The notes beneath the pieces are model-generated. The model searched no databases, was not told the origin of the DNA, and saw only the letters and a program-made list of their open reading frames with translations. The translations under genes were made by a program, and so were the position numbers. Positions 40,390 through 48,972 of a stretch of DNA of 64,000 nucleotides are shown here, piece after piece. The stretch's first letter is position 1, and each line of letters begins with the position of its first letter. The stretch comes from Chrysophaeum taylorii (lineage: Eukaryota; Sar; Pelagophyceae; Pelagomonadales; Pelagomonadaceae), in assembly GCA_029834535.1 (NCBI GenBank), contig JAQMWT010000551.1, positions 1 to 64,000 of the forward strand, written 5' to 3'.

Positions 40390-40869
40390 ATGCAGATCCT
40401 CGTCGCCCTGCTGTTCGCGAGCGCTGCCGCCTTTGCTCCCGCGCCCCAGAGCTCTCGGGGACCACGGGCACTCGGGTCCAAGGTCGAGTCGATTCTCGAG
40501 GAGATCAAGACCCTGACGTTGCTGGAGGCGTCGGAGCTCGTGTCGAAGATCGAGGAAACCTTTGGCGTCGACGCGTCGGCCGCCGCCGCCCCGATGCCGA
40601 TGATGATGGCCGCGGCGGGGCCGGCTCCTGCCGAGGCCGAGCCCGAGGAGGAGAAGACGGAGTTCGACGTGATGCTCAGCGATGTCCCGGCCGACAAAAA
40701 AATCGCCGTCTTGAAGGTCGTGCGGACAATCACCGGCCTCGGCTTGAAGGAGGCCAAGGCCTTGGTGGAGAGTGCGCCCGTCGCTATCAAGGAGGGGTCT
40801 AGCAAGGACGAAGCCGAGAGCATCCAGAAGCAGATCGAGGAGGCCGGGGCGAAGGTCGAGCTCAAGTAA
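40390..40869 (+). CDS. rplL: Plastid ribosomal protein bL12 (L7/L12)
   Basis: 160 residues from ATG 40390. The first 17 residues ([17 protein letters not shown]) are a signal peptide with Phe just after the cleavage site. This is the AFAP-type signature of bipartite targeting into complex plastids of red origin, followed by a short transit region rich in Ser and Arg. The mature part has the dimerisation helices ([23 protein letters not shown], split as [10 protein letters not shown] and [14 protein letters not shown]), the Ala/Pro/Met hinge, and the C-terminal factor-binding domain ([21 protein letters not shown]). It recruits elongation factors to the plastid ribosome stalk. It is a good marker for the kind of organism. 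Confidence 0.93.
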   Translation: MQILVALLFASAAAFAPAPQSSRGPRALGSKVESILEEIKTLTLLEASELVSKIEETFGVDASAAAAPMPMMMAAAGPAPAEAEPEEEKTEFDVMLSDVPADKKIAVLKVVRTITGLGLKEAKALVESAPVAIKEGSSKDEAESIQKQIEEAGAKVELK

Positions 40870-41305
40870 GCGAGGGTTATTAACACAATTTAACTCCAAC
40901 AATGGGGAGGTCGAACGATCTGTAGATGTTGTTTCTTCTCTCGCCGAGAACAGTCTGTGCGCCTCCCCGCTGGGCAGGCGGTCGAGGATGGATGGATGGA
41001 TGGATGGATGGATGGATGGATGGATGGATGGATGGATGGATGGATGGATGGATGGATCAAGGTGTCGTCGTCGTCGTCGTTTTGGACGCCGAGAGACTGT
41101 GACTCCCAGTCGTTCGTTTATTTATTTATTTATTTACACGAACGGAAAAAAAGGTCGACCGACCAACTCCGCAGTCTCATGATATCATCTACAACCGCCG
41201 CCGCCGGCGGCTTCTGTTGATATGTCGTCGTCGTGGATCGGGGTAGTAGTAGTAGTAGCACCTCGATTAATCGACGTGCACCGCTGGGTATGAATGAAAT
41301 AGTTA
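40870..41305. other. Intergenic stretch rich in microsatellites
   Basis: No gene seen. It holds a long (GGAT)n run, (GTC)n at about 41062-41082, (TTTA)n at about 41118-41137 and (TAG)n at about 41243-41258. Confidence 0.5.
40986..41057. repeat. (GGAT)n microsatellite, about 18 units
   Basis: Perfect ggat repeats over about 72 bp. Confidence 0.95.
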
Positions 41306-42637
41306 CTATAATTGGCGGTTGGCGGGCTTGGGGCGTCGTCTTCGGGGGGGCTTAGTGGGGTCGAGGCGAGAAAAGCCGGGGGGCGGGGGCGCGACGGGGA
41401 GGGTCGGTTTCGATGCGGCGAGGAGATGGGCCTGGATGCGGGCGGTCCCGGTGCGAAGGAGGCCCGGGAGGAGGGAGTGGTGGGCCTTGTCGACGCCGTA
41501 GCGCTGGCCGTGGTGTTGCGTGTGATGTATGACTTCGACGTTGTCTCCGCGGAGGGTCCGTTGCGGGCCGTAGACGGTCGAAATCCAGTCGTCCATCCAC
41601 CAGTCCGAAAGGGCGGGGGGATAGTAGACGGCGTGGAAGATGTTCATGTGCGTGCGGTGAGTAAAGTCGTGGGTTAGGATCTTGCGATTGCCTTGTTTGC
41701 AGGCGGGTCCGACGACGCCCACGTTGTCGAGCGTCTCGAGCGCGGCAACAAACGCGGTCGCCCACGGCGTCTCGAGTTCGGTATCGTCGTTAACTCGGTA
41801 TATGTATTCGGCGCCGAGTTCGAAAGCCTTTTGGGTAATAGCCGAGAAGACGGGGCCAGGTTTTTTAATTTTGTTGTGAACCCGCGCGAATTCCAATCTC
41901 GCGTTTTTTGGGGCGTTTCTTTCGAACCAAGCCGTAGCCTCGGCGGCGCCTCCGCCCGTATCCCACCAGGCGTCGCCGACGTCGTAGCCCACGACCACCA
42001 CGTAAGAGAACTCGCAATCCACAGACTTCGCGAAGCTGGGGAGGAGATGCTTGAATAGGGCCAAAGTCTCGAGCTCTGAGACGTCGACCCATCCGCCGCC
42101 CTTCTTTCGCGTCGTCGTCCCGCAGCATACGGCGATCAAAGGGCCGTTTGACTCGCCGCATTCCTTCCTCTTCGCGCGACTGGCAGCAGGAACCTTCGCG
42201 GGACTGCTAACCGAAACCCTCGCGTCGCACCCGAGTTCCGTCCACCGCGATCGGAGCGGCGCCGGCAGCGTTCCCCAGCTCGACCCGGGAACGACGCGGT
42301 GTTCGGACTCGAGTCGTCGACACTCCGCCGCCTCGCACTCGGAGGAGGAGAGGTCGCACCCCTCCCGCGGCGGGGAGGGTTGTCTTACCTCTTGCTGCGC
42401 GACACCGGGCTTCGAACCCTCTTGCGCGACGACAGGCCTCGCCTCGGGCCTTACCTCCTCCCAAAACCTGCGCACGTCGACCGCCACAGAGTCGCGCGGC
42501 GGCGGCACAGCCGCCGCTAGTTTCGCGAAGACTGATCGTCGCGCGACGTGCGTGGGCTGATAATATATGGCCCGCAGCAAGAGAACCACGAGCACGGGCA
42601 GCACCACCACCCGAAACAGCTGCGACGCGCGCGCCAT
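41306..42637 (-). CDS. Type II membrane GT-A glycosyltransferase
   Basis: 443 residues from ATG, with an N-terminal anchor (FRVVVLPVLVVLLLRAIYY, about 8-26), a Ser/Pro-rich stem, and a lumenal domain from about 165. Visible motifs: LIAVCCGTTTRKKGG at the start of the fold, FSYVVVVGYDVGD, an N-D-D-T variant of the D-x-D site in YIYRVNDDTELETPW, VGVVGPACKQGN, and WWMDDWISTVYG followed by late His residues (IHHTQHHG). This layout fits GT2-like GT-A enzymes of the secretory pathway. The tail is Pro/Arg-rich. Donor and acceptor unknown. Part of the glycan-enzyme neighbourhood. Confidence 0.6.
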   Translation of the reverse strand: MARASQLFRVVVLPVLVVLLLRAIYYQPTHVARRSVFAKLAAAVPPPRDSVAVDVRRFWEEVRPEARPVVAQEGSKPGVAQQEVRQPSPPREGCDLSSSECEAAECRRLESEHRVVPGSSWGTLPAPLRSRWTELGCDARVSVSSPAKVPAASRAKRKECGESNGPLIAVCCGTTTRKKGGGWVDVSELETLALFKHLLPSFAKSVDCEFSYVVVVGYDVGDAWWDTGGGAAEATAWFERNAPKNARLEFARVHNKIKKPGPVFSAITQKAFELGAEYIYRVNDDTELETPWATAFVAALETLDNVGVVGPACKQGNRKILTHDFTHRTHMNIFHAVYYPPALSDWWMDDWISTVYGPQRTLRGDNVEVIHHTQHHGQRYGVDKAHHSLLPGLLRTGTARIQAHLLAASKPTLPVAPPPPGFSRLDPTKPPRRRRPKPANRQL

Positions 42638-42739
42638 GAGTAACTAACTATAACTAACTAACTAAAACCGCTCCAACGGATCATCATATCATCAGAGGCA
42701 GGGGTTGAGACTGCTGAAGAAAATACCTCCAGGCGCTCT

Positions 42740-42740
<1 letters not shown>

Positions 42741-42771
<31 letters not shown>
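42741..42771. repeat. (CTGT)n microsatellite
   Basis: About eight ctgt units 60 bp downstream of the centrin stop codon. Confidence 0.9.
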
Positions 42772-42772
<1 letters not shown>

Positions 42773-42830
42773 GCACGCGATTATAATCATAAAACACACA
42801 GACGGGGTGGTGTCACGCTGCTGCTGCTGC

Positions 42831-43331
42831 TTAGGTGAAGGTCTTTTTGGTCATGATGGCGTAGAACTCGTCAGGAGATATCTCGCCATCCCCGTCGGTG
42901 TCCGCGCGCTCGATCATCTCCATGAGCTCGGCGTCGGACATGGTCTCGCCGAGTTCCTTGGCCACGCGCTTGAGGTTCCGAAGCGTAATGTGTCCCGTCT
43001 GATCGTCGTCGAACAAATTGAACACTTTCTGAATGTCCTCGCGCGTGTCCTTGTCCGACATCTTCGCGGTCATCATGTCGAGGAATTCCTCAAAGTCGAT
43101 CGCTCCCGAGCCGTCCTTGTCGATATCGGAGATCATCTGGTAAATCGTCTGATTCTTGGCCTCAAACCCGAGGGACTGCATTGCGGCCTTAAGCTCCTTC
43201 GGGTCGATTGTCCCCGAGCCGTCGGTGTCGAAGAGGTTGAAGGCCTCGCGGATCTCCTCGATCTCGTCCTCGGAGAGCCCGGGCCGCTCGTACGTCTTGC
43301 CGGGGCGCTTCCCGGGGGCTCTGCGCATCAT
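42831..43331 (-). CDS. Centrin
   Basis: 166 residues from ATG 43331, the usual length. Four EF hands: hand 1 [12 protein letters not shown] and hand 2 [12 protein letters not shown] are complete calcium loops, hand 3 ([12 protein letters not shown]) is altered at the last position, and hand 4 [12 protein letters not shown] is complete. The stretch [14 protein letters not shown] and the C-terminal KKTF are centrin hallmarks (human centrins end KKTSLY). It acts at basal bodies and centrosomes. A gtgagt donor (43403) and cag acceptor (43333) enclose a probable 71-bp intron just before the start codon. Divergent from PurL with about 150 bp between start codons. Confidence 0.92.
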   Translation of the reverse strand: MMRRAPGKRPGKTYERPGLSEDEIEEIREAFNLFDTDGSGTIDPKELKAAMQSLGFEAKNQTIYQMISDIDKDGSGAIDFEEFLDMMTAKMSDKDTREDIQKVFNLFDDDQTGHITLRNLKRVAKELGETMSDAELMEMIERADTDGDGEISPDEFYAIMTKKTFT

Positions 43332-43332
43332 C

Positions 43333-43403
43333 CTGGACACCACAAATAAATTTCAAAAAGCGATGATGACTGTTTGTTTGTTTGCAAGAACCACCACACT
43401 CAC
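43333..43403 (-). other. Probable 71-bp 5'-UTR intron of the centrin gene
   Basis: On the minus strand, catcc/gtgagtgtgg ... tttgtggtgtccag/gatgatg. Consensus donor and acceptor, and the ATG follows the acceptor by one base. Upstream leader sequence has no in-frame ATG. Confidence 0.5.
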
Positions 43404-43482
43404 GGATGCTTACCCTTCTTCTTCTTCTTCTTCTTCTTCGGAGCGAGGTTTGAGGTGAGGTTGAGGTTGAAATAATAGTGTG

Positions 43483-46400
43483 ATGGCTTGTCTCGCTGCA
43501 CTCGAAGCATTCTTCGCCAAAGATGATGGTGGTGAGCTGCGGCTGTTCAAACGGGGGACGAACTGGTTCGAGTATTGCTTCAACCTCCGGCGGAACAATA
43601 CGTGCTGCGAGGACCCCGCGCGCGCCGCGCAGATAGTGTATTGGCTTCTCTGCGAGACCTTTGATGAGGATTTGTCGGTGACGAGTTTTCTCTCTGGTTG
43701 TAATTCCGAAAAGATGGTGAGCGAGGTGGGTCCTAGGCCCGCGTTCGAGTCGGCGTGGTCGTCGACCTGCGTGTCGATCTGCAACGCCGCGGGGGCTGTC
43801 GGGCTCGCTTCGGCCGAGCGGTCGCGGCGGTACGCGGGCGAACCCAAATACGACAGAATGACCGAGTGCGAGTATCCGCCAAAGGCAAAGCCAGAACCTT
43901 CCAAAGCCACGGCCCACGGGTTCGACGAGGCGGACCTCGCGTACTACAAAGATCTTTTCGAAGATATGGGCAGGGAGGCGACGGAGGTCGAGCTTTACGA
44001 TTTAGCGCAATCGAATTCGGAACATTCGCGGCATTGGTTTTTCTCGGGAAGACAGGTCATCGACGGCGTCGAAAAACCGTCGCTCTTCCATCTCGTCAAG
44101 GAACCGCTTCGTGTTGCGAAATCGGACTCGTCTATTATCGCCTTTTCGGACAATTCGTCGGCTATTAGGGGCGCGGACGGCGCTCACCATCCGGTATTAA
44201 CGGCCGAGACCCACAACTTTCCGACGGCCGTGGCGCCGTTTCCCGGCGCCGAAACCGGCGCCGGCGGCAGAATACGCGACGTCCAGGCCACGGGACGGGG
44301 GGCTCGTACGTGCGCCGGGATCGCGGGCTACTGCGTCGGGTCGATTTTCTGGGGCGACGAAGAAGCCAGTTACCCGTCGCACCTCGCTCCTCCGATCCGC
44401 GTCCTGATCGAAGCCTCGGACGGCGCGTCTGATTATGGGAACAAGTTTGGCGAGCCCCTGGTTTTGGGGTTTTGCAGGAGTTTTGGGGGCAAGGACGCGA
44501 GGAACGAGCGGTGCGAGTGGGTGAAGCCCGTCATGTTCTCGGCCGGCGTGGGCTGGATCGCGGACCGCAACGCGAAAAAAGGCGACCCCAAACCCGGCAT
44601 GAAGGTGTGCAAGATCGGCGGACCGGCCTACCGCATCGGAATGGGCGGCGGCACCGCCAGCTCGCGCGTCTCGTCGGCGGAGAACGCGGGTCTGGACTTC
44701 GACGCGGTTCAGCGAGGAGACGCGCAGATGTGCAACCGCATGAATCGCGTCGTCCAAGCGTGCGCCTCGCTGCCGCGAAATCCTATCGTCTCGATCCACG
44801 ACCAGGGTTGCGGCGGCAACGGCAACGTCTTGAAGGAGATTGTTGCGCCGGAGGGTGCGATTTATGATCTCTCCAAGTTTACGTCGGGCGACGATTCGAT
44901 GACCGCCCTCGAGCTCTGGTCGGCCGAGTACCAGGAGAGCAACGCAATCCTCATCCACCCCGAGGACGAGGAAACCGTCAGAACTATTGCCCGGAGAGAG
45001 CGGTGCGGCTTCGACGTCGTTGGGGTCGTGACGGGCGACGGGACCGTCAAGGCGTACGATCGGCGCGAGGAAAAAGGCGGCGGCGTCGTCGTCGTCGATT
45101 TGCCGCTCGCCAAGGTCTTGGGGAAGCTGCCGCCAAAGGTCTTCGAGTCGACGACGCCCGAACCACCCACCACTCGGGTGGAGGATGTTGCTCTGCCACC
45201 TTCGTTTTTTTTCAGGGCAGCCCTGACGGCCGTGCTGAAGTTGCCCGGCGTCGGGTCGAAGCGGTTCCTCGTTCACAAGGCGGACCGGTCGGTGACGGGA
45301 TTGGTCGCGAGACAACAGTGCGTGGGGCCCTATCAAGTCGCGGTCTCGAACGTCGCGGTGCTGGCGAGGTCCATGTTTCACCTCGACGGCGTCGCCGTCG
45401 CTGTGGGCGAAGCTCCGCAGCTCTCGGCGCTCGCGGACGCGGCCGTCATGGCGCGCCGGTGCGTCGCCGAAATGTTCACCAACCTCTGCTGGGCGCGCGT
45501 CACAAAACGGCAGGACGTGCGGTTGTCGGGGAACTGGATGTGGGCCGCCAAGCTGCCGGGCGAGGGCGCGCGCATGTACCGATGCTGCGAGGCGCTGTCG
45601 AAGGCCCTCGTCGACGTCGAGGTCGCGATAGACGGCGGCAAGGATTCGCTGTCGATGGCGGCCCCCGACGCGTTCGGGAACGTCGTCAAGTCCCCGGGCA
45701 CCCTGACGTTGACGGCGTACGCCGCCTGCCCCGACATCCGCGCCGTCGTGACCCCCGAGCTCCGAGGGGGCCGGGCTTTGATATTCGTGGATTTGGGCGA
45801 GCCCAAAAAGTCGCTCGGGGGAACGTCCTACGCTCAGGCGACCGGGCGTTGGTTCGCCGAGGCTACCGACTGCGACCCAAGAATTGTCGCGGCCGCCTTC
45901 GACGTGGTGCAGCAGCTCGTTTTAGACCACCGCATCACGGCGGGCCACGACAAGTCGGACGGCGGTTTGGTCGTGACCTTGTTGGAGATGTGCTTCGCGA
46001 GCGACGCGGGCGTCGACGTCGAGATTTCCGATCCCTTCGACGAAGGTCCGGGTTTGGTCTTGGAAGGTGATCCATCTCTAGCCGATTTGTTTCCGATGAC
46101 CGAGGCAAAAGTTATCGGTCGGTCTACTGTTGAAAGAACGATCACGTTGCGCGGCCTGATGGAGAACGTCCCCGTCGTAGAGTTGTGGGAAGAGTGGGAA
46201 AGCACGTCGTTCGACCTCGAACGCCTCCAGCGCGCCCCTTTGTGCGTCGACGCCGAGGAGGAGTCGCTCGCTTCGAGAAAACCCGTAACCTACCGCGTCC
46301 CTTTCGATTTGCTGCCGCCACCGCGCGACCGGTCGCGCGTCGCGATCGTCCGATGCGAAGGTTCGAACGGCGACGCCGAAATGTCCGCCGCTTTCGAACT

Positions 46401-47118
46401 GGCGGGTCTTTGTCCGTGCGACGTCGCGATGACCGACCTTCCTACCGTCTCGCTCGACCAGTTCCGCGGAATCGCCTTTGTCGGCGGATTCTCCTACGCG
46501 GACGTCTGCGACTCGGCCAAGGGCTGGGCCGCGATCGTCCGCTTCAACTTGGCCGCCAAGTTCCGAGCGTTCAGGAACAGGCCGGACACCTTCAGCCTCG
46601 GAGTCTGCAACGGCTGCCAGCTCATGGCGCTCCTCGGCTGGCTGGTGCCTGCCGAAGAAAATAAACTCCCGCGCTTCGTCCACAACACCTCCCGCAAGTT
46701 CGAGTCTCGCTGGGTTACGGTGACCGTCGAGCCCTCGCCCTCGGTCCTCCTCGCGGGCATGGAAGGAGCTGTCTTGGGAGTCTGGGTTGCCCACGCCGAA
46801 GGCCGGGCCTACTTTCCGGACCCCGAAATCCGCGACGCGATCCTCGCCCAAAATCTCGCCCCGCTCCGCTACGCCGACGACGACGGACGCGTCAATCCAA
46901 ACTACCCCTACTGTCCCAACGGCAGCGACCGCGCTATCGCCGGCCTCTGCTCCGCCGACGGACGCCACCTCGCCATCATGCCGCACCCCGAGCGCTGCGT
47001 CCTCCGCTGGCAGTGGCCCTGGCTCGCCGACCTCCCCTCTTTCCACCAAGAAGACTGGTCGCCCTGGCTCCGCCTCTTCCAGAACGCCGCCAACTTCTGC
47101 GAACAATCAACTTCCTAG
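43483..47118 (+). CDS. purL: Phosphoribosylformylglycinamidine synthase, fourth step of purine synthesis
   Basis: 1211 residues in one exon, ATG 43483 (one codon after a GTG). This is the long, single-chain FGAM synthase of eukaryotes and proteobacteria. Visible: the linker region (DLAQSNSEHSRHWFFSG), AIR-synthase-like ATP domains with HNFPTAVAPFPGAETG (about residue 243), GQ-type RVSSAENAG, SIHDQGCGGNGNVLKE, the second half with GGKDSLSMAAP and HDKSDGGLV, and a class I glutaminase with nucleophile Cys about 1042 (GVCNGCQLMALLG) and MPHPERC. No targeting peptide is evident. PurF lies 11 kb to the left. Confidence 0.95.
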   Translation: MACLAALEAFFAKDDGGELRLFKRGTNWFEYCFNLRRNNTCCEDPARAAQIVYWLLCETFDEDLSVTSFLSGCNSEKMVSEVGPRPAFESAWSSTCVSICNAAGAVGLASAERSRRYAGEPKYDRMTECEYPPKAKPEPSKATAHGFDEADLAYYKDLFEDMGREATEVELYDLAQSNSEHSRHWFFSGRQVIDGVEKPSLFHLVKEPLRVAKSDSSIIAFSDNSSAIRGADGAHHPVLTAETHNFPTAVAPFPGAETGAGGRIRDVQATGRGARTCAGIAGYCVGSIFWGDEEASYPSHLAPPIRVLIEASDGASDYGNKFGEPLVLGFCRSFGGKDARNERCEWVKPVMFSAGVGWIADRNAKKGDPKPGMKVCKIGGPAYRIGMGGGTASSRVSSAENAGLDFDAVQRGDAQMCNRMNRVVQACASLPRNPIVSIHDQGCGGNGNVLKEIVAPEGAIYDLSKFTSGDDSMTALELWSAEYQESNAILIHPEDEETVRTIARRERCGFDVVGVVTGDGTVKAYDRREEKGGGVVVVDLPLAKVLGKLPPKVFESTTPEPPTTRVEDVALPPSFFFRAALTAVLKLPGVGSKRFLVHKADRSVTGLVARQQCVGPYQVAVSNVAVLARSMFHLDGVAVAVGEAPQLSALADAAVMARRCVAEMFTNLCWARVTKRQDVRLSGNWMWAAKLPGEGARMYRCCEALSKALVDVEVAIDGGKDSLSMAAPDAFGNVVKSPGTLTLTAYAACPDIRAVVTPELRGGRALIFVDLGEPKKSLGGTSYAQATGRWFAEATDCDPRIVAAAFDVVQQLVLDHRITAGHDKSDGGLVVTLLEMCFASDAGVDVEISDPFDEGPGLVLEGDPSLADLFPMTEAKVIGRSTVERTITLRGLMENVPVVELWEEWESTSFDLERLQRAPLCVDAEEESLASRKPVTYRVPFDLLPPPRDRSRVAIVRCEGSNGDAEMSAAFELAGLCPCDVAMTDLPTVSLDQFRGIAFVGGFSYADVCDSAKGWAAIVRFNLAAKFRAFRNRPDTFSLGVCNGCQLMALLGWLVPAEENKLPRFVHNTSRKFESRWVTVTVEPSPSVLLAGMEGAVLGVWVAHAEGRAYFPDPEIRDAILAQNLAPLRYADDDGRVNPNYPYCPNGSDRAIAGLCSADGRHLAIMPHPERCVLRWQWPWLADLPSFHQEDWSPWLRLFQNAANFCEQSTS

Positions 47119-47150
47119 ACGAGCGAGCGAGCGAGCGAGAAGGTGTGTTT

Positions 47151-47300
47151 CGACGGACGGACACGGACGGACGGACGGACACGGACACGGACGGACGGAC
47201 GGACACGGACGGACGGACGGACACGGACGGACGGACGGGCACGGACGGACGGACGGGCACGGACGGACGGACGGGCACGGACGGACGGACGGGCACGGAC
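47151..47300. repeat. GGAC/GGGCAC minisatellite
   Basis: Tandem cggacggacggacacggacgg units with a higher-order unit of about 18 bp (acggacggacggacgggc), lying just after the PurL stop codon. Confidence 0.9.
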
Positions 47301-47343
47301 TCACTCTCGATCTAATCTGTAATCTAATCGACCGCGGGCAACT

Positions 47344-48398
47344 CTACACTACACCCTGACGTCGACTTTCCCTGCGTAGACGGCGGATGAAGCGCAAGAG
47401 CTGGTGTCGATTGTGGGTGCCCTCGTGCAACTTGAACTCGTCCTTTTTAATAATGCCCTCGTCCACGAGCCACTGGCGGATGCGCACGGCGCGGGCTTTG
47501 GGGTCGGCGGCTAAGCGTGCCAGGATTGGACCCTTGAGCAGCCTCGGAAGACCTCGACACTGCCGGGCGTCGCTCAGGTCGCTGGCGTGGTTCTGGTGCT
47601 TGCCACTGAAGTAAAGCTCGACCTCGCCGTCGCCAACGAGGTAAACGACCTTGGCCTTAGCGGGGCAGCACGGCTCGTTCTTCCGGAACTCGCAGCCGAG
47701 GTAGAGCGTCACCTTGCTACGATCTGCGCTCAGACCGACGGTCCGCGCGACTCCCCACCTCGAATGGTTCAGAGAGCGCGCTTCCAGTTCCTTCTTAATG
47801 GACGCGGGTCGCTCGCCGGTCTCGTAGTTTCCGTCGCGGTTCTTGGCGGTGCTAATCTCGTACTCTCCCGCGGGAGATACGACGGCGAGCTCGTAATTAC
47901 CGGTCGAAACCGTGCCCCGCGTCTTGCGGACCGAGCCGTCCTTGTTCCGGGACACATTGGCGGGGGCCTCGGAGAAGGACTCGATATCATCCTCTTCTTC
48001 GTCGTCCTCTGTAGTCTCGTCCTCCGCCGGCTCGGCACCCGTAGCCTCCTCCTCCTCCTCCTCTTCTCCTCCTCCTCCTCCTCCTCCTGCGGCGCGCAGT
48101 GCGCGACCTCATATTCATCGAGCCTGCTCGGCTCCGAATTTTTTCGAGTCGTCTCATCGGACGGCTCCTCCCGCGCGCGGTACACCTCGAATCCGATTTT
48201 GGTTCCGAGCCGCTTCGCGATGCCGGCAAGGCCACCGTTTCTCATCTCGTCGCTGAAATCCCAGCCGAAGACAGTACACGCCTCGCGCGCCATCTCCAGC
48301 ACGCTCGACGTTTCGCCGCACTCTTTCCCGACAAGCATCCTCAAAGCAGTCGCGAACACCTCGTCGATTGGCAGCAATTGCTGTCGCTCTCCGGTCAT
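47344..48398 (-). CDS. Acidic protein with a C-terminal zinc-finger-like domain
   Basis: From ATG 48398: helical N-terminal part (LPIDEVFATALRMLVG, ACTVFGWDFSDEMRNGG), then a Glu run coded by (GAG)n at about 48055-48085. Reading continues in a different frame through more acidic residues into the C-terminal part (to 47344), which has YLGCEFRKNEPCCPAKAK and FSGKHQNHASDL. This C-x5-C-C...H-x-N-H set looks like a FLYWCH/MULE-type zinc finger, then LPRLLKGPILARL. The frame change falls inside the GAG repeats, so repeat slippage, a sequencing indel or real loss are all possible. It could be a transposase-derived DNA-binding factor. Confidence is low for function, moderate for one gene. Confidence 0.45.
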
Positions 48399-48510
48399 CA
48401 CTTGCTGTCGCTCTCCTCCGGTCGTCGTGCTGGTGCTGCTGTGTCACACTAAATAATAATAACCCTGTATAAACAAATAAAATAACCCTGTGTTTTTGAA
48501 AAAAAAAAAA

Positions 48511-48972
48511 ATGGGGGACAGAGAGATCGTTACGGGAAACAAGGTGTGCGCTAGGATCGCGGAGCGTCGCCGCGTCGAGGCGCACGAGAAGGCCGTGCGA
48601 TGCGCGCGGCCGGTTGTCGAGACGCGCGCCCCCTTGTGGTCGTCGTCCCCAGCACTGATGCCGAATCGGAAAGGGCTGTATCAGCAACGCGAGCGACTGG
48701 CGGATATCCAGCGCGAAAACCACAGGCTGCTGCTCGCCGTGATCCACCAGAAAAAACGACGAGAACCCCCGGTGTGGCGGCGGATCCCAGCGGGCCCTGA
48801 GCGGCGGCGGCGGCAGCAGGACATCATCGACAACGCGGTGGTTTTGTTGACCAGGGTCGCGAGGACGGCCAAACCGACGTATTCGCGCGCCGAGTGGGCA
48901 GAGCACGCACGACAACACGACGCGCACATGCGGCGGATTAGGAAGTATTATCCCACGGGAGGGTGTGGTTGA
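48511..48972 (+). CDS. CFAP97-domain-like ciliary protein
   Basis: 153 residues from ATG 48511, which follows an A run. The central helix GLYQQRERLADIQRENHRLLLAVIHQKKR matches the pattern of the CFAP97/hemingway domain (R-x-x-x-I-x-x-E-N-x-x-L-L), here quoted in parts: QQRERLADIQREN, HRLLLAVIHQKK. The protein is short, basic, with no membrane segment. CFAP97 proteins act in ciliary and flagellar axonemes; a flagellated stage and the nearby centrin fit this. Its 3' end overlaps the convergent DUF218 gene by 35 bp. Confidence 0.55.
   Translation: MGDREIVTGNKVCARIAERRRVEAHEKAVRCARPVVETRAPLWSSSPALMPNRKGLYQQRERLADIQRENHRLLLAVIHQKKRREPPVWRRIPAGPERRRRQQDIIDNAVVLLTRVARTAKPTYSRAEWAEHARQHDAHMRRIRKYYPTGGCG

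Noticed and set aside
39439-40902. 487-codon minus-strand frame opposite the sulfotransferase and bL12 genes
   Set aside because: It spans two recognised plus-strand genes and has no motif of its own.
44197-47106. Minus-strand frames of 340-390 codons opposite PurL
   Set aside because: Shadow frames of a conserved enzyme with every family motif on the plus strand.
48480-48511. Poly-A run before the CFAP97-like ATG as a retrocopy tail
   Set aside because: It is at the 5' side of the gene and only about 13 bases long.
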